Shown: positions 9,543 to 16,963 of the stretch, piece by piece
Position numbering within the stretch: the stretch's first letter is position 1
Layout of the letters: every line of letters starts with the position of its first letter
Assembly: GCF_016765655.2 (NCBI RefSeq)
Contig: NZ_CP086106.1
Location: forward strand, 2,910,501-2,974,500
DNA: 64,000 bases
Source: Skermanella mucosa
GTDB lineage: Bacteria > Pseudomonadota > Alphaproteobacteria > Azospirillales > Azospirillaceae
Reading direction: 5' to 3'
Notes under the pieces: model-generated
What the model was told of the DNA's origin: nothing
Database searches by the model: none
Seen by the model: only the letters and a program-made list of their open reading frames with translations
Made by a program: the position numbers and the translations under genes

Positions 9543-10511
9543 ATGCGGAAGACATTCATTGCCGGTACCGCCCTGTTGATGCTCATGGGCGTCGGACCCG
9601 CCTTCGCCGAACTTTCCATGCAGGAATACCAGGTTCCGTCGGGCTCCCGCCCGCACGACGTGGCTCCCGCTCCGGACGGTGCGGTCTGGTACACCGCGCA
9701 GCGGCACGGCGCCCTGGGCCGGCTCGACCCCGCGACCGGCGAGGTGGAGCAGATCCCGCTGGGCGACGGCTCTGCGCCGCATGGGGTCATCGTAGGGCCG
9801 GACGGTGCGCCCTGGATCACCGACGGCGGGCTCAACGCGATCGTCAGGGTCGATCCCGCCACCCGCGAGGTGACGCGCTTTCCCCTGCCCGCCGATGCGG
9901 AGAACGCCAACCTGAACACCGCCGCGTTCGACGGCAAAGGCGTGCTCTGGTTCACCGGCCAGAACGGCATTTATGGGCGCCTGAACCCGGCGACGCGCGA
10001 GATGGAGGTGTTCCAGGCGCCAGAGGGCCGCGGCCCCTACGGCATCACGGCGACGCCGGACGGCGGCATCTACTACGCCTCGCTCGCCGGCAGCCATATC
10101 GCGCGCATCGACACCGAGACCGGCAAGGCGACGGTGATCGAGCCGCCGACCGAGGACCAGGGCGCCCGGCGGGTCTGGTCCGACAGCAAAGGGCATATCT
10201 GGGTCAGCGAATGGAACAGCGGCCAGGTCAGCGTCTACGACCCCGCCGCCCGGACCTGGAAGAGCTGGAAGCTGCCCGGCGACGATCCGCTGGCCTATGC
10301 CGTCTATGTCGACGAGGACGACAAGGTCTGGCTCAGCGACTTCGGCGGCAACGCCCTGGTGCGGTTCGACCCGGAAACCGAACGGTTCGACGTCCAGCGG
10401 CACCCCCGGCCGGAAGCCAATGTCCGCCAGATCCTGGGCCGGAGCGGCGAGATATGGGCGCCGGAATCCGGTACCGACATGCTGGTCGTGGTCCGCACCG
10501 GCCAGGACTGA
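9543..10511 (+). CDS. Secreted Vgb-like (streptogramin lyase family) beta-propeller
   Basis: The protein has 322 residues. A signal peptide (MRKTFIAGTALLMLMGVGPAFA) is followed by repeated blades of the form PHDVAPAPDGAVWYT, PHGVIVGPDGAPWIT and GITATPDGGIYYA, each about 42 residues. This is the virginiamycin B lyase/SMP-30-like propeller. True Vgb enzymes linearise streptogramin B in the cytoplasm; an exported homologue is more likely a binding or lactonase-like protein, so drug resistance should not be assumed. An AGAAAGGAA ribosome-binding site precedes the ATG. The gene stands alone after the ABC operon terminator, and a decayed SDR fragment begins 13 bp after its stop. Confidence 0.8.
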   Translation: MRKTFIAGTALLMLMGVGPAFAELSMQEYQVPSGSRPHDVAPAPDGAVWYTAQRHGALGRLDPATGEVEQIPLGDGSAPHGVIVGPDGAPWITDGGLNAIVRVDPATREVTRFPLPADAENANLNTAAFDGKGVLWFTGQNGIYGRLNPATREMEVFQAPEGRGPYGITATPDGGIYYASLAGSHIARIDTETGKATVIEPPTEDQGARRVWSDSKGHIWVSEWNSGQVSVYDPAARTWKSWKLPGDDPLAYAVYVDEDDKVWLSDFGGNALVRFDPETERFDVQRHPRPEANVRQILGRSGEIWAPESGTDMLVVVRTGQD

Positions 10512-10523
10512 CGCAGGATGGGC

Positions 10524-10598
10524 CTACGGGGTCGGGTTTCTACCGGTCACGCCGTACACCTCGCCGGTGACGAAGCTCGACACCTGGGAGGCGCGCAG
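10524..10598 (-). pseudogene. 3'-terminal remnant of an SDR gene
   Basis: Read on the minus strand this encodes LRASQVSSFVTGEVYGVTGR followed by NPTP and a stop. It aligns with the last residues of the intact SDR at 13147-14175 ([20 protein letters not shown] then NPTP). At DNA level 63 of 74 bases match. No upstream SDR sequence remains. It is in the same orientation as the intact gene, so the two copies form imperfect direct repeats bracketing the A+T-rich island and IS66 element. Confidence 0.8.
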
Positions 10599-10646
10599 CC
10601 GAAATGCAGACGTATTGATATCGACTGCCGCGTAGCTCTCTCCGGT

Positions 10647-11159
10647 TTACGGCCCACAGGATACTTCATCAGAAATCGTTTTCGATATCGCTGATTTTAC
10701 TCTAATTACTTCAGAGTACATCAGAGTATCGACTCGAAATACAATATTCAAATCACCGAAATCGCATTGTTGTAGATACGTCTCGATTTGTTGAGCATGC
10801 TGTTCAGCTTCATCGCCAACAGAATCATCAAATTCAATTCCGAGAAACACAAGTCGATGAACAATTCGACCTTTAGCATAACTGCTGATTTGAGACCCAG
10901 CACATTTACATATATTTCTAATTTTTGCCAGCAGTTCTGCACTGACATTTGGATACCCACTGCCAACGGAAAAATCTTGACGCCTCTTTATTTCAGCATC
11001 CGATCTATTAACCCTCTTCGCCTCACATATAATCTCCTGTCCGTCTAAATAACCCATAATATCTGGAGTCTTGTGGCCATTCTCTCTCGATCGAGGTATA
11101 AACTTGATGTTTTGACATCCGATATCAGACAAATACCCATACGCGATTGCCTCGTTCCA
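10647..11159 (-). pseudogene. C-terminal part of a PD-(D/E)XK-like nuclease gene split by IS66
   Basis: After the 8-bp target site (WNE...) this encodes about 167 residues of A+T-rich sequence unlike its neighbours in base use. TPDIMGYLDGQEIICEAKRV has the PD...(D/E)xK spacing of the restriction-endonuclease fold: Asp in TPD and E-A-K in CEAK. It reads in frame with the fragment at 12617-12912 once the IS element and one target copy are removed, giving an ancestral protein of about 266 residues. The current reading frame starts inside the IS end, so no normal start remains. The family beyond the fold is not recognised; the nuclease call is an inference from a short motif. Confidence 0.65.
11152..11159. 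repeat. IS66 target-site duplication, left copy
   Basis: TCGTTCCA directly abuts the left inverted repeat and is repeated exactly at 12617-12624. Eight bases is the duplication length typical of IS66-family transposition. Confidence 0.9.
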
Positions 11160-12616
11160 GTAATTGCTCACGGGGTTGGCGGATCGCGAGCCGTCAGGTG
11201 ACGGCGAAGGTTCCACCGACGAGGTGGCGTACGGCGGTCCAGGCGGATTGACCTTGCCGACGCGCCGTTCCTGTCACGGATCGATACCCGGCGTGGATGC
11301 CGGGTCCCCAGTCGGATCGGAAGCCGTTGGTGACCTTGCGGAAGACCACGGACGGGCGAATTTCCTGCTCGCTGGCGTTGTTGGTCGGCGGCACGCGGCG
11401 GTCGGCGAGGAAGACGAAGAACTTGCCGCGCCATGCCTTGACCAGCCGCTGCAACTCGCGTCCGGCCGGATGGGCGGCGGGGGTACCGACCAGGGCATCG
11501 AGGCCGCGCTCGGCCTTTGCGGCGTAGGCGGCAAGCGTGCTGTCCTTCAGGCCCGGTCTTCGTTTGCCGACGCGGATGGCCCAGAGCAGGTGATCGCGGA
11601 TCCTGGGTGCGACCATGGTGTCGCCGCAGTCGATGGCGTACTGCACGTCCCTGAGAACGTGGGCCAGGCAGACCTGGTGGACCCGTCCCAGTTCCTGCTG
11701 CCCGGCGTAGCGGTCGGAGATCCAGACCTCGGGCCGATGCCCGCCCAGGATCCCGGCGGCCACCGCCCGGGCGCGGCTGGGGGCGATGGTGTGCAGCACG
11801 GCTTGCCCGGAATGGAACACCCATTGCCAGTGGATCACGCCGTTGACCCGCGTCGTGGTCTCGTCCGAGGCGATGACGGAAGCCCCCAGGAGTTTGGCCT
11901 TGATCGCCGCGCAGGCCGTGTCGAACGCCGTGCCCATGCGGCGCAACGCATTGGCGATGGCGCCCTCTGAGATCGTCAGTCCGAACAACTCCTCCAGCAT
12001 CCGCGACAGCCGCTCGAAGCCGACATGATGGCTGTGGTGCAGATAGGCCAGCAGTGCCCGGATGCCCGGTCCGAACGGGGTGCCCGGCGGCATGGCGGCG
12101 GGCGGGGCGGCCCGGTAGCGCCGCCCGCAATCGCCGCACCGGCCGCCGAACAGCTCGACCCGCGTCACCACCGGGCGGATCACCGGAAGGTCGATGTGGT
12201 CGTAGCGGTGCCGGCACCGCTGGGCGCTCTCGGGCACCGCCGTCCCGCAATGCGGGCAGCCCTCGACCAGGCGGCGCTCGGTCCGGTCCGGATCGTCGGC
12301 CAGCGGGCGCGATACTCCGGGGCGCGACGGCCGCGGCTTGCGCCGGCGCTTGGCGTCCGCCGTACGCGACGCACCGCCGGGGCCGTCCTGCGACGGCGGA
12401 ATGTGCGAATTGGCCGACGTCTTCCGCGGCTTCCCGATCAGCGCTTCCAGTTCGGCAACCCGCGCCGCCAGACGCTCGATCAGCGCCGCCTGCTCGACCA
12501 GCAGGGCGTCCTTCTCAGCCTCACTCAGACGGTAACGCGGCGGTTTCTCCATCCCATCCTTGACTCATATTCCAAGCCGCAGCGCAACCCTTTTCGCCAA
12601 CCCCGTGAGCAATCAC
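11160..12616 (-). mobile_element. IS66-family insertion sequence (tnpC only, 1457 bp)
   Basis: The ends are 22-bp inverted repeats: the left starts GTAATTGCTCACGGGG (11160-11181), and the right, read inward from 12616, starts GTGATTGCTCACGGGG (12595-12616), differing at one base. It is flanked by exact 8-bp direct repeats TCGTTCCA. It holds a single transposase gene and no tnpA/tnpB helpers, like the tnpC-only ISBst12-type branch of the IS66 family. Intact ends, duplication and frame suggest recent insertion. It interrupts a PD-(D/E)XK-like gene. Confidence 0.93.
11194..12552 (-). CDS. tnpC: IS66 family transposase TnpC
   Basis: The protein has 452 residues and appears intact. The N-terminus holds a leucine-zipper-like coiled coil (ALLVEQAALIERLAARVAELEALIG), then the TnpC zinc finger with CPHCG near residue 98 and CGDCG near 138. 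The catalytic core has Asp in VIASDETTTRVNG, Asp in VWISDRYAGQ and Glu in PPTNNASEQEIRPSVVFRKV, the DDE triad of IS66. It cuts and joins the IS ends. It lies wholly within the inverted repeats and is read in the same direction as the interrupted gene. Confidence 0.96.
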   Translation of the reverse strand: MEKPPRYRLSEAEKDALLVEQAALIERLAARVAELEALIGKPRKTSANSHIPPSQDGPGGASRTADAKRRRKPRPSRPGVSRPLADDPDRTERRLVEGCPHCGTAVPESAQRCRHRYDHIDLPVIRPVVTRVELFGGRCGDCGRRYRAAPPAAMPPGTPFGPGIRALLAYLHHSHHVGFERLSRMLEELFGLTISEGAIANALRRMGTAFDTACAAIKAKLLGASVIASDETTTRVNGVIHWQWVFHSGQAVLHTIAPSRARAVAAGILGGHRPEVWISDRYAGQQELGRVHQVCLAHVLRDVQYAIDCGDTMVAPRIRDHLLWAIRVGKRRPGLKDSTLAAYAAKAERGLDALVGTPAAHPAGRELQRLVKAWRGKFFVFLADRRVPPTNNASEQEIRPSVVFRKVTNGFRSDWGPGIHAGYRSVTGTARRQGQSAWTAVRHLVGGTFAVT

Positions 12617-12624
12617 TCGTTCCA
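12617..12624. repeat. IS66 target-site duplication, right copy
   Basis: TCGTTCCA lies immediately outside the right inverted repeat, identical to 11152-11159. Confidence 0.9.
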
Positions 12625-12912
12625 CGTATCAAACAAGGCTTGCCAACCCCTTTTTTCGTCTCTTTTAAGCGCACGTCTCGCTAATTCTTTCTGCAATTCT
12701 GTCCATGATTCATTATCTAATCGCTGAAGATATGACTCATGCCTAAGCATGTAATTCTTTTTGTCAGGATTCGAATTGATAGTTTCCTGAAATTTCTTGA
12801 AGTAACAAAATTCAATTTCCACGTTGTTAATCGTGTATATAAGATCATTGATTCGTGGAAATTCCAATTCCAGCGCGGTGGTAGATGCAGATTTCCTATG
12901 ATGATCGATCAT
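12617..12912 (-). pseudogene. N-terminal part of the gene split by IS66
   Basis: This is 98-99 residues starting MIDHHRKSASTTALELEFP and ending ...QALFDTWNE at the IS target site, where a TGA made by the IS end stops translation. Sequence is A+T-rich and lysine/asparagine-rich, unlike the surrounding high-G+C genes. Joined across the IS it continues in frame (WNE-AIAYGYL) into the PD-(D/E)XK-like half at 10647-11159. No family is recognised for this half. It may be an island-borne defence or nuclease gene (inference). Confidence 0.65.
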
Positions 12913-13053
12913 AATATCCCCACAATGTTAATGCCGATAAAGCATCTGATAGTTGTAAAAATCGCTCATAAGCCACCATTTTTAATTATCAAATCGAGGC
13001 GCAAAACCATAACATGACAGTAAGGCTCTAAACTAAATCGATTCGAGCACTAG

Positions 13054-13099
13054 TACGCGCAAAGTGAGTGATATAAATGTATCACACACTTTGCGCGTA
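13054..13099. repeat. 46-bp near-perfect inverted repeat
   Basis: The left arm TACGCGCAAAGTGAGTGATA and right arm TATCACACACTTTGCGCGTA pair at 19 of 20 positions around a six-base spacer TAAATG. It lies about 140 bp upstream of the interrupted island gene and 48 bp from the SDR stop codon. No T-run follows, so an operator or recombination site is as likely as a terminator. Confidence 0.75.
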
Positions 13100-13146
13100 A
13101 CTCAACGGGACAAGGAATCCAGGTGAACGAGTGAGCAAATCTCTTG

Positions 13147-14175
13147 CTACGGAGTCGGGTTTCCGCCGGTTATGCCATAGACCTCCCCGGTGACGTAGCT
13201 CGACTCCTGGGAGGCGAGCAGGACATAGGTCGGCGCCACCTCGGCCGGCTGTCCGGGCCGGCCGAAGGGCACCCCCTCGCCGAAGCTCGTGATCTTCTCG
13301 GGAGGCTGCCCGCCGCTCGGCTGGAGCGGCGTCCAGAACGGACCGGGAGCCACCGCGTTCACCCGGATCCCCTTCTGGGCGAGTTGCTTCGCCATGGACT
13401 TCGTGAAGGAGACGATGCAGGCCTTGGTCTGCGCATAGTCGAGCAGGTTCGCCGAGGGTTCGTACGCCTGGATCGACGACGTGTTGATGATCGTCGCCCC
13501 TTCGGCCAGGTGCGGCAGGGCCGCCTTGGTGATCCAGAACATCGCGTAGACGTTGGTCTTGAACGTCGCGTCGAACTGCTCTGTGGTGATGTCCAGGATC
13601 GACTGCTGCGACGCCTGCTTGGCCGCGTTGTTCACCAGGATGTCCAGCCCGCCGAGGCCCTCGACCGCCCTGGCGACGAGCTGGTTGCAGAAGCCCTCGT
13701 CCCGGATATCGCCCGGGATCGCGACGGCCTTACGGCCTTCCGCCTCGATCAGCTGGACGACTTCGCGGGCGTCGGGCTCCTCCACCGGCAGATAGTTGAT
13801 CGCGACGTCGGCCCCCTCGCGGGCGAAGGCGATCGCGGCGGCGCGGCCGATGCCGCTGTCCCCGCCGGTGATCAGCGCCTTGCGGCCGATCAGCTTGCCG
13901 GCGCCCCGGTAGCTCGTCTCGCCATGGTCGGGCCGCGGTTCCATCTTCGAGGCGAGGCCCGGCGGCTCCTGCTGCTGCCGCGGAAAGGGCGGCTTCGGAT
14001 ATTGGGCCAGCGGGTTCTGCTTGGCTGCCTGGGGCGGAACCGCGGCGGCGCCCCCCGCCTGCTGGGCGGACGCCGGGGACGTTCCCGGCAAGGTGGCTGC
14101 CGCAACCATCCCGGCGCTCATTCCTCCGAGAACGGCGCGGCGGGACGGCGAGCTGGTGGTGTCTTTCGGATCCAT
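13147..14175 (-). CDS. SDR family oxidoreductase with Tat-type signal
   Basis: The protein has 342 residues. The N-terminus has a twin-arginine signal ([21 protein letters not shown], about residues 12-32, cut near ASAQ) and a proline-rich spacer. An SDR domain follows: cofactor site [15 protein letters not shown] (TGxxxGIG), NNAA near residue 190, catalytic Ser in NTSSIQAY and Tyr-Lys in YAQTKA (YxxxK). The YghA-like SDR branch has a similar spacer; NAD(P)H-dependent carbonyl reduction is expected but the substrate is unknown. The ATG at 14175 was chosen because it begins the Tat signal. Its last 74 bp are duplicated as a remnant at 10525-10598. Confidence 0.85.
   Translation of the reverse strand: MDPKDTTSSPSRRAVLGGMSAGMVAAATLPGTSPASAQQAGGAAAVPPQAAKQNPLAQYPKPPFPRQQQEPPGLASKMEPRPDHGETSYRGAGKLIGRKALITGGDSGIGRAAAIAFAREGADVAINYLPVEEPDAREVVQLIEAEGRKAVAIPGDIRDEGFCNQLVARAVEGLGGLDILVNNAAKQASQQSILDITTEQFDATFKTNVYAMFWITKAALPHLAEGATIINTSSIQAYEPSANLLDYAQTKACIVSFTKSMAKQLAQKGIRVNAVAPGPFWTPLQPSGGQPPEKITSFGEGVPFGRPGQPAEVAPTYVLLASQESSYVTGEVYGITGGNPTP
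13148..13221. repeat. Direct repeat partner of the SDR remnant
   Basis: This 74-bp stretch at the 3' end of the intact SDR gene matches 10525-10598 at 63 of 74 bases in the same orientation. The two copies bracket the island that carries the IS66 element. Confidence 0.75.
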
Positions 14176-14400
14176 GGCCTTGCTTCTACGACTGTTGGAA
14201 TGGGTGGACGTGACGCGCCCACCTGCTCTCCAACAACGGACCCGTACCTCCATGCGCGACTTCGATCGTGGTATCCCGCCTGCCCGGAAGATTCGAAATC
14301 GCACGCGAATGCACCTCGCGGCCGGTTCGGGTGTTCAAGGAAGGACATGCCGCCCCGAGACGGCCCCGCACGACGACCCGGCACAGGAGATCGAAGCCAG

Positions 14401-14952
14401 ATGACAGCCAATCCTCACCGCGAACGTCCCAGCGACGAGGCCAATGCCAAGCAGCTCGCCATCGCCCGGCGCGAGGGCGCTGCGTACCAGGAAGGCCTGA
14501 AGGTCATGGCGACCGAGGTCGCCGATACCGGCGGCACCCAGCAGGCCGGCGACTATATCGTCGGCTTCGCCCAGGAGCGCGCGGAGGGCATGTACCACCT
14601 GCGCGGCGAGGGCAAGCTGGAATGGATGGAGCCCGGGGAGGAGAACTGCCACCTGGAAGTCTCCGTTTCCGACGCGGGCGACGGACGATTCATCCCCTAC
14701 CTGACGATCCAGGCGACCTTGACCAAGGACAGCGGCGAAGTGGTGGGACCGATCCGGATGCCGTTCGTCTGGCATCCGGGCCTGTATCACTACGGTGCCA
14801 ACATCAAGGTACCCGGCGACGGCACCTACGACCTCGCCGTCAGGATCGAACCGCCCGACTTCATGCGGCACGACGAGGTCAACGGGAAGCGTTACGCCGA
14901 GACCGTCGAGGTTTCCTTCCCCGGGGTGCGGATCACGACCGGGCGCGAATAG
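14401..14952 (+). CDS. P19/Tp34 family iron-transport-like protein lacking a signal peptide
   Basis: The protein has 183 residues. Residues about 35-180 match the P19/Tp34 (FetP) periplasmic metal-binding family: DYIVGFAQERAEGMYHL, a central ENCHLEVSVSDAGDGRFIPYLTIQATL strand pair (shortened here) and PFVWHPGLYHYGANIKVPG. Family members bind Cu and Fe beside the FTR1/EfeU-type iron permease. Here the N-terminus MTANPHRERPSDEANAKQLA is charged, with no signal peptide and no permease gene adjacent. The HPGLYHYG motif is intact. A cytosolic role or a missed upstream start is possible; no signal-like sequence was seen in frame upstream. Confidence 0.7.
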   Translation: MTANPHRERPSDEANAKQLAIARREGAAYQEGLKVMATEVADTGGTQQAGDYIVGFAQERAEGMYHLRGEGKLEWMEPGEENCHLEVSVSDAGDGRFIPYLTIQATLTKDSGEVVGPIRMPFVWHPGLYHYGANIKVPGDGTYDLAVRIEPPDFMRHDEVNGKRYAETVEVSFPGVRITTGRE

Positions 14953-14981
14953 CGCCCGGCCGGTTCCCGGGGACTTCCGCG

Positions 14982-16112
14982 TCAGAGGAAGAAATAATCC
15001 ACATCTCTTAACAGGCCGGCCACGTCGACCGTCAGCACCGCGTCCGTGTCGTCGTCCAGGAAGTCGAAGGTCGTGAAATCCGCGCCTTCCGTGACCTTGA
15101 TCCTGTCCGGGGTGGCCGGCAGCAGCAGTTCGAGCGTGTCTCCGCCCTCCCCGCCGGCCCCCTGGAACCCGGTGATGGTCTCCCCGAACATGTCGGGCAG
15201 GTAATCGCTGAACACGTCTTCGCCGGACCCGCCGACCATCCAGTCCACGCCGGCGCCCCCGCTGATCAGGTCCTTGCCGGCACCGCCATACAGCTCGTCG
15301 TTGCCGTCGCCGCCGCTCAGCACGTCGTCGCCGCCCTTGCCGTACAGCACCTGGTCGCCGGCCCCGGCCACCAGGAAATCGTCGTTCCGGGTCGCGAGGA
15401 CGGTGTAGTCGATCCGTTCCTCGCCCCGCGTCTCGATCACCACCGGACCCAGGCTGGAGACTTCGAACCGCTCGATGCCGTCGACCGGGGCGAAGATGCT
15501 CGGCGGATCCTCCGGCGTGGAATTGCCGACAAGCAGGCTCAAGGTGCCCCCTTCGGCGAGGATGCCGACCTCGCCGGGAAACGGGCCATCCCAGCCCCCG
15601 TCGAAATCATCGACGTAATAGAACACTTCGCTGTCGATGCGCAGCGTGTCCCGGCCGCCGCCGCCATCCAGCACGGGACCGGTAACGACCTGGTCCCGCA
15701 GCTCGATCGGTCCGATCTTCCATACCAGGGTGTCGTTCCCATCGCCGCCGTAAAGCCTGTCGGCACCGGTGCCGCCGTCGAGATAGTCGTTGCCGGACCC
15801 GCCGAAGAGCCTGTCGGCCCCGCTTTCCCCGTAAAGGCTGTCGCGCCCGGCCCCTCCCCGGACGGCGTCGTTGCCGGCTCCCGCCCTGACCGTGTCGTCG
15901 CCCGAGTCACCGAACACCGAGTCGTTGCCGCCGCCCGCCAGGATGTAGTCGTTTCCGGGGCCTCCCCGTATCTGGTCCCTGCCGCTTCCCCCGCTCAGTC
16001 GGTCCGACCCGCCCAGCCCCTTGATGGTATCGTCGCCTGCCAGCCCGTCGAGGGCATCCCCGTCGGGCGTCCCGACCAGCGTGTCCGGACCGTTCGTTCC
16101 AACTTTCCGCAT
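14982..16112 (-). CDS. RTX-type calcium-binding repeat protein
   Basis: The protein has 376 residues with two blocks of GGxGxDxLx nonapeptides. About residues 8-125 hold roughly a dozen units (GNDYILAGG, GNDSVFGDSG, GRDSLYGES, GADRLFGGSG) and about 262-300 hold three or four more (GDDVLSGGDGNDELYGGAG). Each pair of turns forms a Ca2+-binding parallel beta-roll. No N-terminal signal is seen, consistent with type I secretion through a C-terminal signal; the C-terminus ends hydrophobic (VDVAGLLRDVDYFFL). No ABC exporter or HlyD gene is nearby. A GGGAG ribosome-binding site precedes the ATG. No enzymatic domain is visible, so adhesin or surface-layer roles are open. Confidence 0.85.
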   Translation of the reverse strand: MRKVGTNGPDTLVGTPDGDALDGLAGDDTIKGLGGSDRLSGGSGRDQIRGGPGNDYILAGGGNDSVFGDSGDDTVRAGAGNDAVRGGAGRDSLYGESGADRLFGGSGNDYLDGGTGADRLYGGDGNDTLVWKIGPIELRDQVVTGPVLDGGGGRDTLRIDSEVFYYVDDFDGGWDGPFPGEVGILAEGGTLSLLVGNSTPEDPPSIFAPVDGIERFEVSSLGPVVIETRGEERIDYTVLATRNDDFLVAGAGDQVLYGKGGDDVLSGGDGNDELYGGAGKDLISGGAGVDWMVGGSGEDVFSDYLPDMFGETITGFQGAGGEGGDTLELLLPATPDRIKVTEGADFTTFDFLDDDTDAVLTVDVAGLLRDVDYFFL

Positions 16113-16523
16113 CGTCGGCTCCCATCTGTTTCTTGTTGATGTGGCCTTGGATCCCCACGTCGGCCCAAGCCAGGCGACCGATCAAATATACAAATCAAAC
16201 ATTGCAGTACGGTGTTCCAGGCGAACACAAATCGTCAACTCCATCATTGGAGGCTGATGACCGTGCCCCTTGTGAGTACCTATTTGCATTGAAAATAGGC
16301 GATTGCGCGTAGGACTGCGAAAGCATGGGTATATGATTTACGCAAACTGGATTTCGACATTTCCGGAACTTTGCGCAGATCCGCGAAGGGGCGGCGGCAT
16401 GGTGTGAATTCCGGCGCAAGGATCGGAATGCGGCCGGCGCAGACTTGGCATAAACCTGGCGCAGTCACTTCCGCATCGCCGGCTCCCGGTGCTTGTCGTT
16501 CCGGTCCGGAAAAGGAGATCAGC
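16113..16523. other. Intergenic region between RTX and Ada-like genes
   Basis: There are 411 bp with no supported gene. The first 200 bp are relatively A+T-rich. It must carry the divergent promoters. AAAGGAG at its right end is the ribosome-binding site of the Ada-like frame. Confidence 0.4.
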
Positions 16524-16772
16524 ATGTCCATTCCCGAAGCCGACCCGCGGTGGACGAAACTGCTCGCGCGCGACAAGTCCGCCGACGGCGCCTTCGTCTA
16601 TGCCGTGAGGACGACGGGCGTGTTCTGCCGCCCTTCCTGTCCGGCTCGCCTGCCGAAGCGGGAGAACATCGAGTTCTTCGCCAACGGCGCCGAAGCGGAA
16701 GCGGCAGGCTATCGCGCTTGCCTGCGCTGCCGCCCGCCGGTGGCGGGAGGCGCCGGGACCCGCACACGCTGA
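16524..16772 (+). pseudogene. Ada N-terminal zinc domain only (truncated DNA-repair regulator)
   Basis: The protein has 82 residues matching the Ada methylphosphotriester-repair domain: WTKLLARDKSADGAFVYAVR, then TTGVFCRPSCPAR, RENIEFFANGAEAEAAGYRA and CLRCRPP. The four zinc cysteines (CxxxC and CxxC) are intact. In Ada these repair DNA methylphosphotriesters by transfer to the first Cys. A full Ada has an AraC-like HTH and often a methyltransferase domain; here a stop follows directly, and the next bases show only a faint, frameshifted continuation (VGEIAAFI in another frame). A strong ribosome-binding site means a single-domain protein could still be made, so it may be functional rather than dead. 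Confidence 0.65.
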
Positions 16773-16963
16773 AAAGTCGGGGAGATCGCCGCCTTCATCC
16801 GCCCACCGGCTGACCGGACGGCCCTCCGTCGAGCATGGAACCCACCGCTCCTTCCGGCGTTGTCCAGCCGCGTCCTAGTCCAAAGGGCCAACCAGGGGAG
16901 GAGAGACAATGCCTGTGAACTGTCATTCGGATACCCGTCGCCTGCTTCGGCGAAGGTGACGGG

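Noticed and set aside
9543-10511. Streptogramin resistance gene
   Set aside because: The propeller is Vgb-like but has a signal peptide, and catalytic residues could not be confirmed; resistance is not supported.
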